A program made the translations under genes and the position numbers. From CAZCJA01 sp964499015 (GTDB lineage: Bacteria; Elusimicrobiota; Elusimicrobia; F11), in NCBI GenBank assembly GCA_964499015.1, contig CAZCJA010000035.1, forward strand, positions 1 to 23,237: a stretch of 23,237 bases of DNA, read 5' to 3'. Below, piece by piece: positions 16,001 through 22,000 of the stretch; position 1 is the stretch's first letter; every line of letters starts with the position of its first letter. The notes under the pieces were generated by a model. That model worked only from the letters and a program-made list of their open reading frames with translations, ran no database searches and was not told the origin of the DNA.

Positions 16001-19000
16001 GATGTTTAAATAAGCGGTATCGATGCCGCTGTGGTTCACGGCTTTCACGCGGGCGTAATAGGTCGTGTCCGGCATAAGGCCGGTGAATTCCCATTCCGTG
16101 TTCGGGCCGCGCACGCTGGACACGGCCGAACCGAAATTCGAGTCGCTCGACAAGTCAATCACAAATGTTGTGGTGATCGGATTGGTTCCCAAGTCCCACG
16201 CGACAATGACCGACGTGATCGATACCGTCCATGGGCTGGCGTTTTGCGTGGGTGTTTCGGCGAGTGTCGCCGTCGTCACCGTGTTGGTCCAGGCGCTGGA
16301 TGACCCGTTAATAATTGAATTAACCCGGGCGTAATAGGTCGTGTTGACATCAAGCCCATTCAATGTGGCCATGGTTAACGCCGTCATTGACGTTTCACCC
16401 ACATTAAAGAAGTCGCTGCTCGTAGAATACTGCATATGATACGCATCACCCGGCGGAACAGAAGCATCCCACGCGGTCGTAAACGCATCCGACGTCGCGG
16501 TGGTCACATGCACGTTGGTCGGCGCATTCGGAATGCGCGTCTGCGTCGAACCGAGAACCAGATACCCGGTCGGCACGCCGCGATGGTTAATCGCGCGGAC
16601 GCGGCCGTAATAAACGGTTTCCGCAAAAAGGTTAATGAACGTCGCGTCGGTCAGATACGTGAACGAGCTTTGGTCGTTCAATCCGTTAAAGCTGTTGGTC
16701 GTCGACAGATTGATTTCATAAAGCGTGCCCGCCGGGTTGACGCTGTTCCACGCCGCCGTTAAGGAACTGATGCCCACCATGGTCCACGTCGAGGCCGCTG
16801 CCGCCGGCTGCACGGCATGCGTCGCCGACGTAATCGCCGTGGTGAACGGACTCGTTGTTCCCGCTATAACAGAAGCGACACGCGAATAGTAGGTGGTGTT
16901 CTCAAGCAAGCTGACAATATCCGCCTGCAGCACCATCGAAACTTGTTCAATCACCGGCTCCGCTAAATTGGCGCTGGTGCTGGTGCGCACGACATACGAA
17001 TCCGCGCCACCCAACGGCGCGTCCCAAATCATGGCCAGCTCCGTCGGTGACGCGTCAAAGTAACGCGGGTTTAGCGGCATCTCCGCTTGATTGGTGAGCG
17101 TGCTGCCAATAATAAGGTAGTTGGTGTCGATACCGCTGTGATTCACCGCCTTCACTCGTGCGTAATACGTCGTCAACGGATCGAGACCGATGAAGCCCGC
17201 CTGCACGTTGCGCGTCGCCGAGCTGTACAAGATCGTGACAAAGGCCGCGTCCGTTGAAAGGTCAGCTGTATAAAGCGTGCCGGCCGTATTCACATTGATG
17301 TTCCAAGCAACGGTGAGCGACGTAATGTACACGCTCCAGGGCTGCGCTTCCGGTGCGGGCATGCCAGCCAAGGTCGCTGTTGTAACGGTATTGGTCCAGG
17401 CGCTTGAAGATCCGCTGATAATCGAATTTACCCGCGCGTGATACGTGGTATTAACCGTCAAACCGGTGATCGTTGCCGTTGTGAAGACGGTGGTGGAACT
17501 GCCGGAAACGGTTATAAAGTCCGTGCTGGTCGAATACTGAACGGTATACGCATCGCCCGCCGGAACGGACGCATCCCACGCCGACGTGAAGCCGGCCGGG
17601 GTGGCGGTCGTCACATGCAAATTGGTCGGCGCGTTTGGCGCATACGTCCGCGTCGAACCCAGCCCCGTGTACGCGGTCACAATACCGCTGTGGTTGATCG
17701 CGCGCACCTGCGCGTAATACACCATGTCCGGGAAGAGCGGGTTAAACGTGGCATCGAGCGCCGTCGTGTTTTGCGTTTGATCGGTCGCGCCCGTAAAGTC
17801 ATTCGCCGTGGAAATCCGGATCTGATAAAGCGTTCCCGCCGGATTCAAGCTCGGCGCCCACGCAACGGTCAGCGATGAAATGCCGACCATGGTCCAGGTC
17901 GATGAAACGGTGGCCGGCGCAACCGCCAACGTCGCCGTTGAAATCGGCATGGTAAACGGGCTGGTGGCGGTGCCCACCACGGCGGCCACGCGCGTGTAGT
18001 AGGTGGTGTTCACGCTGAGGCCGCCCGTTGTTTCCGTGTTCAGTGCGGTCGGCATTTCTTCGAACACCGGCACAAAATTCGACATCGAGCTGGTCTGCAG
18101 AATGTACGAATCAGCGCCGCCGGTCGGCGCGTCCCAGGCCGACGTCAGCGCGCCGCTGAAGGAATCGGTGTAGCGCAGGTTCTGCGGCAAGTCCGCCTCT
18201 TCGGTCACAGTGCTGCCGAGCACCAGATACGCGGTGTCCAGATTGTTGTGGTTTACAGCTTTGACGCGCGCGTAATACGTGGTCAACGGAACCAGGTTAA
18301 TGAACGCCGCGCTGGTGTTGTACGTCGATGACGATTGGTTGTCCGCAAAACCATTCGGCAGCGCGCCGGTGGAAAGCTCAACCACGTAGCGCGTGTCCGC
18401 CGGGTTGCCGCCATCGGCCCATGAAACCGTGAGCGACGTAACGAACACCGTCCACGTAGACGCCACGGTTTCCGGCGTCGCCGCCAACGTGGAGGTGCTG
18501 CCAATAATAAGGAAGGAACTTGTGGTGCCTTCGTCGAGCGCCGCCACCTGGAAGCTGTATGTGGTATTTGGTGTTAATTGAACCGTCGTGCCTTGTGTGA
18601 GGACCGTGATGGATGATGTGATCACAGCCGCGTCGACATTCGTAACTCGTAATTCGTAATTCGCCCCAACAACGCTGCCCCATTGCGCAGTGATCGACGA
18701 TTGATTGACCGCGACAAACGCCGGCGCGATAAGAGCGGGCTGGACCGTGAACGTCCAGTTGTGGTTGTTGCCGGAATTGCGGCCGCCCGGATAGTCGACA
18801 ACCAGCATTCCGGCGGAGGCGCTCGAATACGCGACGTCGACATACGACACGCTGTTTGACGACGTGTTGTTCAAGAACCAGTTGTCGGTTGAGGTGGAGC
18901 GCAGCACCACCGGCAGTGCCGCAGTTCCGTTAACGGTGAAGGTTGAAATCGTAAACGTCGATTGGCCGGCAAAGTAAATCGTCGCCGCCGAACCGAGCGC

Positions 19001-22000
19001 ATTGGTGTTCACATACAAGCTCGGAGTGGTAAAGGAACTGACGAAGGTGAGCCCGCCAGTCGAAGTGTTTGATGAGACAATGTTCTCAACTGTTTTTCCA
19101 ATAAAGCGAGCCGACTGAGCAGTGTTGCTCGAGAAAGCAATCGTTCCATTGCCTCTCATCCAATTTAGATTTACACCACTTTCATCAAAAGTGACTGAGC
19201 TACGGAATACAAAGTTGGGATTGTTGACCGAATTATTAATGCTTAAATTTCCACCAAACGCCCGGAAGTTAACACGGCCCGAGAAGACATAGGTGCCTGC
19301 ATTGAATGTTTGAGAATTAGCTGACAAATTGCGAATGTACACATTCGGCGAATCATACGTTCCTACAGCAAACGTATTGCCGCTGACAACAAAATCAAGC
19401 GTGGCCACATCAACAATGCCACTTTGCTCACGCAAATCACCATTGGTTGTAAATGTAAGCTCGCCATCTCCTGTGACGCGTCCCGTTGACTTAATATAAA
19501 TACCACCAGCGCGCTGTGTAAAGAAGCGCGACGATGGAATAGTGAATGTCCCATTAACAATTGTTGTTCCCGAGACAGTTGAATCAATTCCAAGATTAAC
19601 GGAGCCATCAATCGTGAGATTGGCCAAATCCCGGCTAAGCGCCGCACCACCGCTAAAGATCGCGTTATTGCCCGTCAATCGAATCAACGATGTATTCTCA
19701 GTTAGCGTACCGATGCCACTATGGTTCCAATTTCCGCTCACCGTCCACGTCGAATTGCCCATATCGGTGCGCGCGTTGGCCATCGTCACGTTGTTCAGCA
19801 CATTAATGTCGTTCATGTTAACGACCGTGCTCCCGGAGACGAAGTACAGGTTGTAGAACGCCTTGCCTGCGGCATTGCCGCCGGAGTACAACCACTGTCC
19901 GCCGCTGGCGGCGTTGTTAAAGGCCACGGTGCTCTGCGCGGCGTTAAACCAACCCAGGTTCCACCACATGCCGCCCACGGTGATCTGCTCCGCGCCCGAC
20001 GCCGTGATCGTACCGACGTTGACCACGGAGCTGGCAACATTCAAGTTGAAGTTGTTGAGCGCGAGATGCGCATCGCCGGCGTTCAAATACAGGCTGTTCA
20101 TGGTCCGCGATTGATCAAGCACCGGCTTATTGGCGGTGTTCGGGATAATCACGTTATCGATAGGAGCTGGAACAACGTTCCCGCTCCAGTTGCCGGTCTT
20201 GTTCCAATCCGTGTCGATCGCGCCGGTCCACGTCAGATCGCCCGCGGTTCCCGGGAACACCCAGTTGTTGTTATTACCGTTGTCCACACCGCCAGGGCGG
20301 TTAAAGATGGTGAGCCCCGGGTTGGCGTTCGAGGAGCTCACCTGCACATAGCTCACGGTTTGAGAACTGGTGGCGTTCAAGAACCACTGATCCGATGAGG
20401 TGGATTTCAGAACAACAGGATAGGCCGCGCTGCCGTTTACAGTGAAGGTGGAAATGGTGAACGTCGAGTGTCCCGCGAAGTATATGGTGGCCGCACTGCC
20501 CAACGCGCCGGCGTTCACATAAAGCGAAGGGGTTGTGAACGAACTCACGAACGTTAGCCCGCTGGAGGAGGTGTTGGACGAAATAATGCTCTCGACCGAT
20601 TTGCCCAAGAATGAAACCTGCTGCGCCGCGGTGTCTGACGAGAAGGCAATGGTCCCGGATCCCTTGGTCCATGTTATTGGCCCCGCGGTTTCGAGCAAAG
20701 TCAGATTTTTACGGAAAATCAAATGAGGGTTGCTGGTATTCTTAACGATGAGCCCTGACCCATTTTCATTTTCAATGACAACATCTCCGTTGAAAACGGT
20801 GCTCCCCGTACCAAAATTAATGTCGTAATTAACGCCACCCGTGTCGCGCCTAAACAAAACGTTGGGTGAATAATAGGTTCCCGTCGAAATTGTCGCTATG
20901 TTTCCATAGAAATTAAGCTGATTAACGGAAATGGGGCCGTCCATCTGTGTAATTCCAGCGTTTGTTTTGAGCATAGAAAGAGTTCCCGCTCCATCAACCA
21001 CGGCACCTGCCTTAACTCTTAATTCTCCAGCGCTTATATTTGTCACCGTCATGGTACCCTGAACAATTAATTGCGAAACAATACCTGAGACACCTGAAAT
21101 GGTCCCGTTAACGTAGACAGTTCCCAATGAAATTGACGAGGCAGGTTTATGAGTGAGAGACTTTGCTGCCCCATCCAAAACAAGCGTTGAACCAACCCCC
21201 GCGAAAATATTCGACGTCATTCCCTGTGTGTTCCAGTTGCCACTAACCGTCCACGTGCTTGCGCCCATGTTAAATCTGTACGTACGCGCCACCACATCCC
21301 CGGCAATCTTGATATCCGAACTGGAGAGCTGATTGTCGAAAACACCTTTGTCGAGCGTCATGTTGCCCAAGACATACAGCCGATCCGCCGGTTTGAGCAC
21401 GCCCACGGTGCTGGCCGTCGCGGTGGTGAGCACCAAGTGATAGAAGCTGGTGCCGTTCGAGAGTATGGTTTGCGTGGCGGTGTTCAGTTGGAACGTCACG
21501 GTGGATTGGCCCGGGTTTAACGCCGCGCTGCCTGAGAATGCCCAATTCCCGCCGAGGGAAAGTGTGCTGGTGCTTAAGCTCAGCGTTCCGCTGGTGGCCG
21601 CAACCTGCGACGATACCGTCATTGTGTAACCGTTGGTATCAAGGGTTCCGCTGTAACCACTCAGTGTAATGTTACCGGCCACCGCGTTCGCTGTGAGCGT
21701 GGCATCTCCGTTCGAGCCACCCGCCCCGTTAAATATCACGGTGTGCGTCGACAGCGGCACTTGCGCCCCAGGGGACCCGGCTGATTCGTACGACCACGCC
21801 AATGTGTCATTCCAATTCTTGGCGATGCTCGACACCCAATAACGTTCCCCTAGATCGTCCGCCACAAACGCCCAGTTGTCGTTGCCGCCACCATTCACCG
21901 AGTGTTGTTTCGAGGTTCTGATTTGGATTCCCGGGCTGGCATTGGAAGAACTCACATCCACATAATCCACATTGTTCTGATGGGTGTTGTTCAAGAACCA

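Larger units (their letters stand above)
15424..18739 (-). other. Array of twelve FN3 domains
   Basis: Each domain is about 90 residues, typically ending TTYYARVKAVNHSGIDT..LIIGST or TTYYARVNS..SSAWTNTVTTAT. Two alternating types are visible: one starting STWT/SPWT..ITS(L)TVAW, the other P.NLHVTTA....AWD. FN3 arrays act as extracellular spacers or adhesive rods. Confidence 0.85.

Noticed and set aside
16253..18475. Regular repeats as a CRISPR-like array
   Set aside because: The period is over 1 kb and the whole stretch is one coding frame of FN3 domains.
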